Both the position numbers and the translations under genes were made by a program. A stretch of 64,000 nt of DNA, from NCBI RefSeq assembly GCF_019399895.1, contig NC_091872.1, forward strand, positions 1,868,395 to 1,932,394, read 5' to 3'. This DNA is from Cardiocondyla obscurior. Its lineage: Eukaryota > Arthropoda > Insecta > Hymenoptera > Formicidae. Numbering within the stretch: the first letter of the stretch is position 1; each line of letters opens with the position of its first letter. Shown here one piece after another: positions 1 through 10,476 of the stretch. Under the pieces are notes generated by a model, which worked only from the letters and a program-made list of their open reading frames with translations, was not told where the DNA came from and searched no databases.

Positions 1-108
1 CCTAAGGTTCTATTTTAACACTCTTTTTACACACAGCACATAACATAACGATATTGTTTTTTTCAATGTGTTTGCGATGCAACTGATTCAGTCGGCGTTT
101 TATCCCAT
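1..108. other. Left edge, AT-rich 3' flank of the Tudor gene
   Basis: AT-rich sequence downstream of the stop of the minus-strand Tudor gene. No open frame, repeat or clear polyadenylation signal is visible. The left terminal repeat of the Polinton is not seen here and may lie outside the window. Confidence 0.5.
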
Positions 109-907
109 TTAAATTTTTTTTGCAATACTTATTTGTATAAATAATGTAGATACATCTATCATAGGCACGTTTTCCGTTTGTCCGCCTCTGAGGTATGAAA
201 CAAGTGCAGCATTGTCACTGAGAACATCATTGATAATGATCCATCCCTGCGTTTTTTCCATGATGATTTTTGCGTGCACAACCTCCTGCTCCGTCCATAC
301 CTGAGCTCGCAGAGGCAAGATTCCATTTAAAACACATGGTATTGCTTGCCACCTCATTTCATGGAATTGGCTCTCTAGTCGTAAACATTCATGCGGCATT
401 CTTTCAGTTGTGCGAGCCCAGTCGCGAAGATTTACAGTAATCGAAGTAGCACCGACGTACTCGATGATCCCTCTTTGCCATTTTGAACCTTCGCGGATGG
501 CAACGAGAGTTCCTATTATTATTTCATTCGGTGACAGTATCAGTTGAGGTGCTGCAAATCTCATGCGTAAGGCCATTCGTTCCAGCATTTCCTTATGAGC
601 TGCTTCATCGTTGATTAATTTCACCCAAAACATTGTAGGTGATTGTACGCGTACCACGCGTACCTCAATCGGCCAAGTGGACAGCTGTCTTACGTCGATG
701 TTGGAAATCATCTGAAAAAAATAAATTAAAAAATTTAAAAAAGTATAAAATTATAAATTTTTATGTATTAAAATGGTTTTAAAAATATTTAAGAATATAT
801 AAGAATATATAAGAATATATACTTACAATTTTTGGTGACAAACGATGACGATCAATTACTGATGAGTGGTTGCAAGGAACTGACTGCTCGACGGTTGAAG
901 GATTCAT
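109..907 (-). CDS. Tudor-domain protein, two exons
   Basis: Exon 2 (109-711) encodes an extended Tudor-type fold: a first strand with SPTMFWVKL, then GTLVAIREGSKWQR, a DWAR turn at the usual DYG position, and WQAIPC near the end. Upstream on the same strand an 81 nt exon (827-907) starts with ATG and ends at a GTAAGT donor (826-821). The acceptor TTTTTTCAG sits at 714-712, so a 115 nt intron (712-826) joins the exons in phase 0, giving about 227 residues. In known families Tudor domains bind methylated arginine or lysine, often on Piwi proteins; binding here is inference. It is divergent from the zinc protein and PolB of the Polinton. A diverged homolog lies at 16409-16885. It could be Polinton cargo or a neighbouring captured gene. 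Confidence 0.7.
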
Positions 908-1385
908 CTTGAGCCAAATTGTTTTCATGTTTATAGAGATAAAAATTATCATTTTCGTTCTCACTCAATTTGCCCTCGTAAACATATGTGCACTCGCTTC
1001 AACCCTCATTTATAAAATAGACTATGCAGAGAACAAAGGCTGTGCGGCTAAACGCAAAGACTCTGCAAAACAGAGGGTAGTTGCTATTCGATGGGTGTAC
1101 ATTTCTTTTGTCGGAAAGAAATAAATCAACGTTTTTAATTCCGAGAAGTAAAAGTTTTTTAAAATAATTTTAGACGAGGGTAACCGAATTTTTTATCTGA
1201 AAGAGATAAGCTAACGGTTTTTACTAACGGTTTTTTAATATTAGCAAATGACTCAATATAATTTGAGAGAGGGTAAGAAATGAAATCACATGATTAATTG
1301 GTAGTAGGGGTAGGATATAATGCATTCGTTATACCTCTTTTGTCACAATGCGTGAATCTCATTAGTGATTGAGCGATCGACGACT
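908..1385. promoter_or_regulatory. Divergent intergenic region with TATA-like box
   Basis: Spacer between the minus-strand Tudor gene and the plus-strand zinc-protein gene. It contains a TATA-like stretch (TTTATAAAATAG) near 1009-1020 and a purine-rich GAGAGAGGGTAAG tract near 1266-1279 that is loosely inverted relative to pyrimidine-rich repeats at 13.7 kb. A bidirectional promoter is inferred only from position and the TATA-like sequence. Confidence 0.35.
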
Positions 1386-1775
1386 ATGTATGAAATGAAC
1401 AACGAAGAAATCGAAGTTGATGAAGAAATCGAGATTCATCCCTTGTCGGAGGATAGTGCTTGCAACACCGACGACGACGATGAAACGGTTGAAAATACTA
1501 CGCAGAAAACGATCAATTTGCAAAATGTAAGCGCGATTACTCCGCGTACGAAATTTTGCGCTATATATTTTTATTACGGTGACGAGCGAGGATACAACGT
1601 GTGCGCTTCTTGTTTGATATCGATGCAATACGATTTATATGACCACATCTTCAAGATTCGCAAACACGTTGTAGGATCCTATGACAGTCTCTACGGTACG
1701 TGGTGCTCGAATTGCAAAGCTGCAACGTTTGTTATAATCTCGTGTGATATGTGCCCGGTGTGCACAACTGCGTGA
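1386..1775 (+). CDS. Small acidic protein with cysteine-rich zinc-binding end
   Basis: A frame of 129 residues; I chose the ATG at 1386 because the in-frame codon at 1365 is GTG. The N-terminal third is strongly acidic (runs of Glu and Asp). The C-terminal half has CASC, then CSNC, then a CDMC/CPVC pair, spacing expected for a treble-clef or zinc-ribbon type site. It sits just upstream of PolB in the same direction, so it is probably a Polinton accessory protein. I do not recognise the family; a regulatory or nucleic-acid-binding role is inference from the cysteines only. Confidence 0.5.
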   Translation: MYEMNNEEIEVDEEIEIHPLSEDSACNTDDDDETVENTTQKTINLQNVSAITPRTKFCAIYFYYGDERGYNVCASCLISMQYDLYDHIFKIRKHVVGSYDSLYGTWCSNCKAATFVIISCDMCPVCTTA

Positions 1776-1809
1776 ACGAGCAATGTACTTCCATTCTACA
1801 TTCGCGTTA

Positions 1810-1985
1810 ATTGTTAATGTAGGTTTTTTTTTTATTTTGTTGTATTTATCGCTAATGTTGTCTTGCTTATGTCGTTGTTTTTTGTTGTATTTATCGCTAA
1901 TGTTGTTGTTTTGTTGTATTTATTGTTAATGCCGTATTTGTCGTTAATATCGTTGTCTTTGTCGTACTTATTGCTACTGTTGTTG
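1810..1985. repeat. Imperfect TTGTTGTATTTATCG-type tandem repeat
   Basis: Direct imperfect repeats of TTGTTGTATTTATCGCTAATG and shorter GTTGTC variants run between the zinc-protein gene and PolB. They are visible by eye at 1840-1980. The strand is T/G rich, so the repeats fall in the 5' leader of PolB. Confidence 0.6.
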
Positions 1986-2029
1986 TCTTTCAACTTTTGA
2001 GTGCGCGAGACGTATGATAAACATAAAAA

Positions 2030-5000
2030 ATGGATCGAAGTCTCCTCGAAGAAGAAGAGCGTCAACTCCTGTTGCAGGCTAACACCGTGACTACCTTGGT
2101 AGAATTTTTCACTTGGGCTGAAAGATGCGACGAGCTAGTAAATCAGCTCGAGGAACGTAGCCGCGCTAAGCGAGCGCGCGTATCCGTCGGGTGCGCGCAA
2201 TCCACGGTGGCGAGTATCGCGCGACTCCTGGGTGCCAAGAAACATTTATACGAACGTTACGTGCACCAGGGTGGTGAGTACGCGAGCACTAATGCTGGCG
2301 ACGGTGATGGTGACAAAACGACTAATGAACTCGATTGGCGTGAGATCGAGACCGCGTTCAAAAGTCGTATCGCAACGGGTGTGGTGATAAACACAAACTA
2401 TATCGAGCCGCTGCGATTCCTGGAGGATGCCGGTAACGTGGTATACGAGCGCATACGAGACATCATGCTTAAAAACAATTGTGTAAAAGTGAATACTGCG
2501 TTCAACGGTGAGTTTACGGCCGGGGACAAACGCGCTAACAAAAGTATAACCACGAAAAACTGTGAGATTTTTCAAGAAACGGATGTGCGCGAGTGGTACC
2601 GGCTACACGTTGTCGAACCCACGCTGGCTTCTCTCGAGGAGTTTCAGGAGCGTGACAGCGGATGGGCGTTGTCGCGAATTTTGAATTTGATAATCAACGT
2701 AAATAAGTACAATCCGATGCGCGTGGGATGCTACGTTACATTGCCACGGAAGTTAGCCGCTAAAAAAGCAGTGATATGTGTAAAGTCGATGGACGATAAG
2801 TGTCTCGCGTGGTCGGTAGTGGCGGCTCTGTATCCCGCGAAGCAGAACGTGAATCGGGAATCGTCGTACCCGCATTACACAACGGTGTTGAACGTCGAGG
2901 GTGTACAGTTTCCCGCGACTCATAAAGACGTTGCGAAACTCGAACGATTAAACGATATCTCGATTAATGTGTACGCCACTGAGAGATGTGGAAAAGAAAT
3001 TAACGTTCTACCTGTACACCTCACTAACGAGAAGAAAGAGAAACATGTAAATTTATTGTACGTACAACGCGACGACGACGACAACGATGAACAGGAAGTA
3101 GGACACTTTGCATGTATCAGTGATCTGTCACGTCTCATCAGCTCACAACTAAGCGGACGCGAGCATCGTAAATATATTTGTGATCGGTACGTATAGTTTT
3201 GAATATATTATTTGATTTTTTTTTAAATATATTAAAAAAAAATTTTATTTTAGGTGTCTTCATTACTTTAATTCGAGCGAGAAATTTAAGATTCATATCG
3301 TGGATTGTGGAACTTTAAACAACTGCGCTATACGACTACCTAGCGAGGATGACAAATGGCTCAGCTTCTCCAACCACTACAACAAGGAACGCGTACCATT
3401 CATCGTATACGCCGATCTGGAGTGCGTGTTGCGAAAGATCGATCCACCATCGTCGCCGGAGCAAACGACGTTTAACTACCAACGTCATGAAGTATTCAGC
3501 GTGGGATACTACGTGCGATGCTCGTTCGACGAGTCGCTGTCAAGATATGAATATCATCGCGGACTCGATTGCATCGAGTGGTTCGTTGAGCAGTTAGTGA
3601 AACTGGCTCATCGCGTAAAAATTATAATATTGAAAACCATCCCGATGGAGACTTTGTCGAATGTGCAGCGCGAGGAGCATGAGAACGCGACAGTATGCCA
3701 CGTGTGTGAAAGTCCGTTTGCGGTGGACGAGAAGCGTGTGCGCGATCATTGCCATATGACCGGTCGGTATAGAGGTCCCGCGCACTCAAAATGTAACTTG
3801 CAATACCGCGACACGCGTTACATCCCCGTCGTGTTTCATAATTTGTCAGGCTACGACGCACAATTTGTCATAAAGGAAATCACCACGGCGTATGAGGGTA
3901 AAGTCGATTTGTTGCCGATAACGAAGAAGAAATACATCTCTTTTACAAAACATGTAAACGATACAGCTAAGGGACAGGACTTGCGAACTGCGATAAAATT
4001 GCGCTTTATAGATTCGTACAAATTTTTGAACGCTAGCCTCGACAAATTATCGTCTTTACTCATTAAAAATAAAATGCGAATCTTGCGCGGTGAATTTGCA
4101 AAATTTTCAGAGAAAAATTTCAATCTCTTGACACGAAAAGGTATATTTCCGTACGAGTACGTCGACAGCGTCGAAAGATTTGATGAGTCGAGCCTACCGT
4201 CGCGCGAATCGTTCTTCAGCTCGCTGACCGGTGACACGGTGAGTGAGACAAATTACGCGCACGCCGAGACCGTATGGCAGCAATTCTCTATTCGAACTTT
4301 AGGCGAGTACAGCGATCTGTACCTCAAAACCGATGTATTGTTATTGGCTGACGTATTTGAAAATTTTCGCGATAGATGCGTCGAGAGTTACGGACTCGAT
4401 CCCGCGCACTACTACATCTTGCCCGGTTTCACGTGGGACGCGATGCTCAAGCATACGCGTATTAAATTTGAACTGTTAACTGACATCGATATGGTGATGT
4501 TCGTCGAACGCGGTATACGCGACGGTCTCAGTCAATGCTCCAACAGATACGCGCGAGCTAATAACAGATACATGCGGTCGGGGTACGACTCGTTGAAACC
4601 TTCGTCGTACATCGTGTATTACGATGTAAACAACTTGTACGGTTGGGCTATGTGTCAGCCGTTACCGAACGCGGATTTTGATTGGGTCAACGACCAAGAA
4701 CTCGCGAACCTCGACGTAGACGCGATCGCCGTGGACTCGCCCACGGGTTATATCCTTGAGGTGGATCTCGAGTATCCTGCAAGCGTGCACGACATGCACT
4801 CCGATCTGCCGTTCTGTCCAACACGAGAGAAACCACCGGGGGTGAAACATGATAAAAAACTTTTGGCTACGCTGTACGATAAGAAGCGATACGTCATACA
4901 CTATCGCAATCTGCAGCTGTGCACGCGTCATTGTCCTCGCGTCACCAAGGTTTACTGCGCGCTGCGATTCACTCAGTCAGCATGGTTGCGCGATTACATC

Positions 5001-5847
5001 GAGCTCAACACGCGACATCGAACTCGCGCGACCAATGATTTCGAGAAAAATTTGTTTAAACTTATGAACAATGCGGTGTTTGGTAAAACGATGGAGAACG
5101 TACGAAATCGCGTCGACGTTCGATTGCTCTCGCAGTGGGACGGTCGGTACGGTGTGGAAGCGATGATCGCCAAACCTAATTTTCACAGCAGAAGTGTATT
5201 CGCGGAAAATTTGGTGGCTGTGGAATTGCGTAAACTCGAGGTAAAATTCGCTAAGCCGATATACGTTGGTATGTCCATACTCGACATATCTAAGGTGTGT
5301 TTGTACGAGTTTCATCACGAGTACATGTTACCAACTTTTGGAGACAAATGTAGTGTCATGTATACCGACACGGACAGTCTCGTGTACAGCGTCCAGTGTG
5401 ACGATGTATAACGAGATGATGAAGCGTGATATCGCTCGGTTTGACACGAGCGACTATCCACCTGATAACGCGTACAGTATGCCTCTCGCGAACAAAAAAA
5501 TACCAGGTTTAATGAAGGATGAGTGCAACGGTGCGATTGTTACAGAATTTGTAGGACTCAGAGCGAAAATGTACGCGATCAAGGTGGACGGTAAAAGTGA
5601 CACTAAAAAAGCAAAAGGTGTAAAGAGTGGAGTCGTGGCGCGAACTATAACGTTTGACGATTATGTCAAGTGTCTCGAGAATGAGATTGCTATGACTCGC
5701 GACCAATCGTGCGTAAGATCGAAAATGCATCAAGTGTACACCGTATCCGAGACAAAGATCGCTTTGAGTCCGTATGACGACAAGCGATATCTCGTGCCAG
5801 ACTCGACCAACACCTTACCATGGGGTCATTATCGCATACCTCTATAA
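2030..5847 (+). CDS. Polinton protein-primed DNA polymerase B (one intron, one frameshift)
   Basis: Family-B, protein-primed polymerase that would copy the element. Exon 1 (2030-3186) carries the N-terminal region with DDKCLAWSVVAALYP and HVNLLYV. A 67 nt GT-AG intron (3187-3253) joins it to exon 2, producing a cysteine/histidine finger across the junction. Exon 2 holds the exonuclease motif YADLEC, polymerase motif A YYDVNNLYG, motif B KLMNNAVFGKTMENV and motif C YTDTDSLVY. The frame stops at 5409-5411 and coding continues in another frame (5404-5847, GLMKDE, EFVGLRAKMY). This is consistent with loss of two bases in a TA run near 5407. All catalytic motifs are present. Length fits insect Polinton polymerases. 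Expression of the full protein from this copy is doubtful because of the frameshift. Confidence 0.93.
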
Positions 5848-6125
5848 TTATATATGTATTACAGATGTATCAAATGTATTATAGATTGCGTTAATGTATA
5901 CAGTACACATGTACGTAGTATACAGTACACATGTACGCAGTATGCAGTATGTAGTATGCAGTATGCAGTTTTATATTTTATTATTTTAAATACATCGAAT
6001 CGCATATAAATGTGTAAAATAATAAGGATATACATCTATGCAGTATACAGTTTTATATATTTTTCTTATTTTAAAATACATTGAATCGCATATACATGTG
6101 TAAAAAAAAAAAAAAAAAAAAAACT
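5848..6125. repeat. Duplicated AT-rich block between convergent PolB and INT genes
   Basis: A unit of roughly 100 bp (CAGTTTTATAT... ATACATCGAATCGCATATA...ATGTGTAAAA) occurs twice in direct order. It is preceded by GTACACATG/CAGTATGCAG short repeats at 5895-5970. An A run of about 20 follows at 6100-6123. The minus-strand reading gives AATAAAG just before the A/T run, a plausible polyadenylation signal for INT. Confidence 0.6.
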
Positions 6126-6152
6126 TTATTAAACGATGCTGTTTTTGTCGAT

Positions 6153-7082
6153 TCATGAATTGTGTGATCCATCAAATCCCAACCATTTCACGTAGACCTT
6201 GTCACCCTTCTTACGCTGAACCTTCTCCACCAGATATACGTCCGGATGTGTCGCGCGGTGCAACTCATGCTCGTAGAACGCTCCGGCTATCGCCTCACCG
6301 CGATAATCCTCGAGCAGATAGGTTGCTGGATTGGTTTGCTGCACCTTGACGATCGTGAAAACCTCGGTGGTCCAATTTGGAGTGTATCCCTTTTCGAAAA
6401 TCATTTTAAACTTGCTCACGCGTACTTTATCACCGACCCTGAATTTGGCCGGAGCGGCTATCTTTATCGCGCTGTACACGGTGTCAAGAAGTTTCTTGGC
6501 GATCTCAGGTGTCACGTCGATGGGCCGCATGCCGATCGTTCGGTGCTTGCGCCTATTATACTCGTCTACGAGACGCGGTAGCGCGTCGCACCACTCGTAA
6601 TTGCCGTTGAGCGTAAACATCTTCCACATAATGTTTTTGAGTGTGCGATTGAATCGCTCAACTACTGACGCCTTTAACACCGAGTACGTTGAGTAATGAT
6701 TGACACCGCGTTTCGTGAAGAGCCGTTGTACGTCGGTGTTGTAAAACTCTTTTCCCATATCGGTTTGTAAATTTTTCGGACATCGCCCGCTCTTTCGCAT
6801 CAACTCCGCTAAAGCGTCAGCCGTTTCGCTGCCGCCTTTATTCTTCAGCGGTATTGCCCACGCATACTTGCCGAGTACGTCGATGACGGTGAGAATGTAA
6901 CGGTAACCTCGGTTGAAACGCGCGTACGGTTGCATCTCGACGATATCAGCCTGCCACAAATCGTCGTATCCCTTGACCACGACGCGTCTTCGCGGAAAGT
7001 TTCTTCTCGCCGGGGCGTGTAACTCGTCGACAAGTCGCCTCCTCTCAGGACCCGTGTCGTTAGACTTGCGTGATTTAGACAT
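6153..7082 (-). CDS. Polinton integrase (retroviral-type, chromodomain-like end)
   Basis: DDE integrase expected to insert the element into host DNA. ATG at 7082 was chosen because the longer frame begins with TTG. The catalytic acids are visible in DLWQADIVEM, LQTDMGKEF and SVVERFNRTLK, in the normal order. Downstream come an RVGDKVRVSKFK beta-barrel segment and a chromodomain-like tail (VEKVQRKKGDKVYVKWLGF). The frame stops at TGA after HNS. A few further in-frame codons to about 6127 suggest the stop replaces a conserved tryptophan and removes only a short tail. It converges on PolB. About 309 residues, normal for the family. Confidence 0.92.
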   Translation of the reverse strand: MSKSRKSNDTGPERRRLVDELHAPARRNFPRRRVVVKGYDDLWQADIVEMQPYARFNRGYRYILTVIDVLGKYAWAIPLKNKGGSETADALAELMRKSGRCPKNLQTDMGKEFYNTDVQRLFTKRGVNHYSTYSVLKASVVERFNRTLKNIMWKMFTLNGNYEWCDALPRLVDEYNRRKHRTIGMRPIDVTPEIAKKLLDTVYSAIKIAAPAKFRVGDKVRVSKFKMIFEKGYTPNWTTEVFTIVKVQQTNPATYLLEDYRGEAIAGAFYEHELHRATHPDVYLVEKVQRKKGDKVYVKWLGFDGSHNS

Positions 7083-7135
7083 GATCAATCACGTCCCGCA
7101 GCACGCCGATTCTGTCGCTTGATTCCTTCAGTCGA

Positions 7136-8259
7136 TTAATTTATAATCAAACCAGCCTCACGCAGTTCCTCGATAATTGACAGAATTTCATTGTCGTGAG
7201 CGTTGTGACCGGCTCGACGCGAAGCATCCAGCAATCTAAGACGATCCACGAGCTCGTTGGGATCGTTCCAGTGCACGTAGTCGATCGCGTGATCATTCAA
7301 CGTCATGAGGTGAGGTAATCCTTTACCGGAACTTTTTCTTCTCGATTTCCTGGCCGAATCGCCCGACATCAGCGGTGCGATCACCTTCAAATACTTTGAG
7401 CCTCTGTTACTCATGACGCGACCGTCGTCGCTGAAATTTTTTTATGCGCGTTCGTCGATTCGAGTATGCTTTTGTAGTGACGTTTATCCGCCTCGGTGTA
7501 AGCAGTTACGTCGGGTACCTTCTTGAAAATCAACTCATACAGACCTTCCGTTCCAGGATATCTCTTACCAGCGATGATTATATCGTCGTTCTTATGGTCG
7601 AATTCAACGTGTTTTTTCCCGAGCATTACTTTGTTTGTGTCAAAGTATATACCAAAAACGTCGTCGATATTTATTCTTCTGTCACCGCTCGCCGCTTCAA
7701 GGTACATCGTTGCCAGCGATACGCTGGGTCGCAGTGTCGATACGCCAGGTCGCGGCGTCGATATGCCGGACCGCGGCGTTGATGCCCGGGGCCGTGGCGT
7801 CGACGGAGGTTCGACGTTTTCGGTCGTAACGTATGAATCGACGGTCGTATCACCAAATGACGGATTAGCTACAATCGTATCACCCAACGTTGCCGATGAC
7901 AACGAATCGTCAAACGTGACGTTTAAACGCCGTTCAGGTTTTGATGTCGACCACAATCGTCGCTCCAGTTTCGGCGTCAAACGCTCCGATTTTGACTCCA
8001 TCTTCGGTACCGCGATACCGGATTCCTCGACGGTCTCAACCATCCGTTTTAGAGGTTCGACGATGGGCTTGAGACGCTTCTCCGACGCAATGTCGGCGTC
8101 GATCGTGTCGGTTTTTATGGCTCGATGTTTTCTGCGAATCGCCTCGCTCGTCTTCTCGATCTCCCGCGTAATCTTTTCACGCTCGCGCACGTCGTGGTTG
8201 TCATCTTTCCCCGTCATATCGATCAATCGATTGTATCCCCCCCGATCTGTTCTCGACAA
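7136..8259 (-). CDS. Conserved Polinton accessory protein, frameshifted
   Basis: Two overlapping frames (7411-8259 and 7136-7414) read as one protein. The first has a charged coiled-coil-like N-terminus (REREKITREIEKTSEAI), a low-complexity STPRP repeat region and a C-terminal globular part (GTEGLYELIFKK). The second continues with DPNELVDRLRLLDAS and SIIEELREAG. Both parts occur fused in insect Polinton relatives as I recall the family. The break coincides with a run of seven T on the plus strand (7437-7443), one base short for continuous reading. The start is unclear: the long frame begins with TTG and the first ATG is at 8217. Function unknown; position beside ATPase and INT suggests a virion or packaging role. 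Confidence 0.7.
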
Positions 8260-8306
8260 AGCGTCTTCGACGACTGGATGTCGCGCGATTTCGACAACCT
8301 GTTAAA

Positions 8307-9017
8307 TCAACTCGACGGTACCGCGAACACGTCGAATCCTCGCCTGTATCGCCCGTTGTCGAGCGGACTGTCCTTGTCGATCACCGCGAAACCGTGATCG
8401 CGTTGCCAGCATTCGCGACACAACACGCTGAACTCGTCGTACGACATGTCGGTGTTGACGTGATCGTTGTACACGTGTTTCAGATTTGTTCCATCCTGTT
8501 TGAACAAAATAAGCAGATTCGCGTTATCGCGTATCAGATGCTTGGGTATCCTCGCGTACGACTGGCACAGATAAAAGCAGTCTACGTTCGAGTGACGACC
8601 CATCGCGAAGTACTCCCTCACGGCGTCTTGCTTGTCGCACGCGATATCGTCGAAGATGAAAATCGAATGCGGAAGTGCCTCACTCGGTGGAACGACGTCG
8701 CTGTTGTTGGAAAACGTGAAATAGCCTATCTCGTCGATCGGTGTCAGCAGATGTTCCAAGTACTGATACTTGGGCTGTTGCAGCGATTTCGAGTACACGT
8801 ACACGTTCTCGAAACGCAAACCGTGCGGACTTTCCAACAGACTGATCAGAACGTTCGTTTTGCCGCAGTTCGATGGACCGCACACGATCGCGCGCACGGT
8901 GTTTGGCAGCATCTCGCCGTGCCTGCGTATTTTCTTTCCCTCGAGACTATCCATTAATCGTAATCTATCATCACAATTCGCGACGCGTATCGTCTGCGGT
9001 TGTCGCACGAATCGCAT
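8307..9017 (-). CDS. Packaging ATPase (FtsK/HerA type)
   Basis: Genome-packaging ATPase of the Polinton/adintovirus type. Walker A is GPSNCGKTNVL, Walker B is SIFIFDDIA, and a sensor-like segment (FYLCQSYARIPKHLIRDNAN) follows. ATG at 9017 is the first real start; the extended frame begins with TTG. About 236 residues, complete and uninterrupted, matching family length. It is divergent from the PLA2 gene across a short TATA-bearing spacer and heads a minus-strand cluster ATPase-accessory-INT. Confidence 0.92.
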   Translation of the reverse strand: MRFVRQPQTIRVANCDDRLRLMDSLEGKKIRRHGEMLPNTVRAIVCGPSNCGKTNVLISLLESPHGLRFENVYVYSKSLQQPKYQYLEHLLTPIDEIGYFTFSNNSDVVPPSEALPHSIFIFDDIACDKQDAVREYFAMGRHSNVDCFYLCQSYARIPKHLIRDNANLLILFKQDGTNLKHVYNDHVNTDMSYDEFSVLCRECWQRDHGFAVIDKDSPLDNGRYRRGFDVFAVPSS

Positions 9018-9096
9018 CTTGTCCCCGCTGTACGGAGACAACCGCTCGCGCGCCTATTTATAGTCGCGCGAACCCGCGAATAGCTCATTAATCGAT
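9018..9096. promoter_or_regulatory. Bidirectional promoter with TATA-like CTATTTATAG
   Basis: The spacer between the divergent ATPase and PLA2 genes contains CCTATTTATAGTCG at about 9051-9064 in GC-rich surroundings (GCTCGCGCGCC). The TATA-like core is nearly symmetrical and could serve both directions. Promoter function is inferred. Confidence 0.45.
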
Positions 9097-9799
9097 ATGT
9101 ATCTCGCGCTGAAACATCCTCTTGACGTGTTGAACTTAACCGCGGAACAGTTGAGCATCATACCAAAGGACGTGTTACTGCACGTTTGCGGTGATTACAT
9201 TCATCACGTGTGGGACAAACTTCCCGCGCACTTGACGGAAGATCCGGAGGTTCGAACCTACCGCAGGTGCCTCGAGCATTACAATCAACCCTGGCAAGAA
9301 ACGCACATCGACGGACCTGCTCCGTTAATCCGAGAGTGCGGCGAGTGTCAACGTCGTCTACCGATTCGTCGGAAGTAAAGTGCTGCGGCAAGGGTCTGTT
9401 GAATCGCGCGATAAACGCCCTTCCCTTCGAACTGCACATCCCCGGTTATCAATTTTGCGGCCCGGGAACTCGATTGAAGGAACGCATAGCGAGAGGTGAT
9501 CGAGGCATCAATCCGTTGGACGAAGCGTGTCGCGAGCACGACTTGGCGTACGCGCGAAGCAACGATCTCACGGACAGACACGCAGCGGACAGAGAACTCG
9601 CCAAGAGAGCGGGAAAACGCGTTATAGCGAGAGATTCAGGCTTACGTGAGAGAGCCGCCGCAGCAGCCGTGTGGGCTGCGATGAAAGCTAAAACGAAAAT
9701 TGGCATGGGTATGTCTACTACGACTAGGAAGAAGAGGTTGAGGACTGTGAGAAACAGAACGATTACGAAGAGGCGGAGAAGTACGATTCGCAAAAACGC
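9097..9799 (+). CDS. Phospholipase A2 domain protein (parvovirus VP1-like), frameshifted
   Basis: The first frame (9097-9378) is an N-terminal region beginning MYLALKHPLDVLNL with a F-box-like leucine/isoleucine pattern (ending at a CGECQ pair). A one-base frame change between about 9335 and 9375 leads into the PLA2 core. There the calcium loop YQFCGPGT, the catalytic pair in DEACREHDLAY and a basic tail (KKRLRTVRNR, TKRRRST) are visible. In parvoviruses and adintoviruses such domains breach endosomal membranes during entry; the same role here is inference. At 9792-9796 an A5 run separates this frame from the downstream pX/protease frame, which would otherwise be continuous. Confidence 0.85.
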
Positions 9800-10438
9800 A
9801 TGCTTCCAACAGCAAAGCGCGGCGGCATGCTGCCGATTATTCCGATTCTCGGCGCAGTCGGATCGCTTGTCGGTGGAGCTGCGAGTATAGCGAGAGCTGT
9901 AAACGAGAGAAGAGCTGCGCGCGCAGCAGCCGGTGGATCCGGCGTACATCTGGCCCCGTACAACGGTGGACGGGGTCTCTCTCTCAAACCGTACAGGTAC
10001 GGCAGAGGTACGACTGTTGCGAAGAGAGGAAGAAAAAAAAACGTCGAGAAGACGTTAAAAATGCCCACGGGTGCTACTACGAACGTGCAATTGAATCATC
10101 TGGCCAGACGTATGCGCGTTCCTTATTTCAGAGGTGTATTTATGCGCGACGCCCTACCTACGAGTGGCGCGCGTACAAACGAGAGCGGCATCGTGAACCT
10201 GGACAACGTGACGGGTCCGGGGACTCACTGGGTAGCGTACGCCAAAAGGGGAGATCGCGTCGCGTACTTTGACGGCTTCGGTAATCTCCGACCGCCTGTG
10301 GAATTGGTGCGATATCTCGGAGTCAACGTCTCATCGATAGAGTACAATCGACGATCTTATCAAACGTACGATCAGAGTATCTGTGGACAGCTGTGTCTAC
10401 GTTTTTAAGTACAATCGACGCGATTACGTTTAAAAACT
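9800..10438 (+). CDS. pX-like core peptide fused to adenain-type cysteine protease
   Basis: Residues about 8-35 form a glycine/alanine-rich hydrophobic stretch (LPIIPILGAVGSLVGG), followed by a basic segment (KRGRKKN). This resembles adenovirus pX/mu or pVI-like peptides. The protease starts around residue 87: GTHWVAY supplies the histidine, VAYFDGFGN the acid, and QSICGQLC the nucleophilic cysteine, the Ulp1/adenain order. The frame ends at 10408; about ten further codons in another frame reach a stop at 10438. The break lies in a T5 run (10402-10406), and the homologous minus-strand copy at 60130-60474 reads through this point. Role: maturation protease of virion precursors. Confidence 0.88.
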
Positions 10439-10476
10439 GACGTCGCGACGCACTTTGCCTCAGTATCACTTCAAAC

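Noticed and set aside
7523..8305. Plus-strand 260-residue frame
   Set aside because: Shadow of the minus-strand accessory gene; the opposite strand has conserved family motifs.
8394..8957. Plus-strand 187-residue frame
   Set aside because: Antisense to the packaging ATPase, whose Walker motifs are clear on the minus strand.
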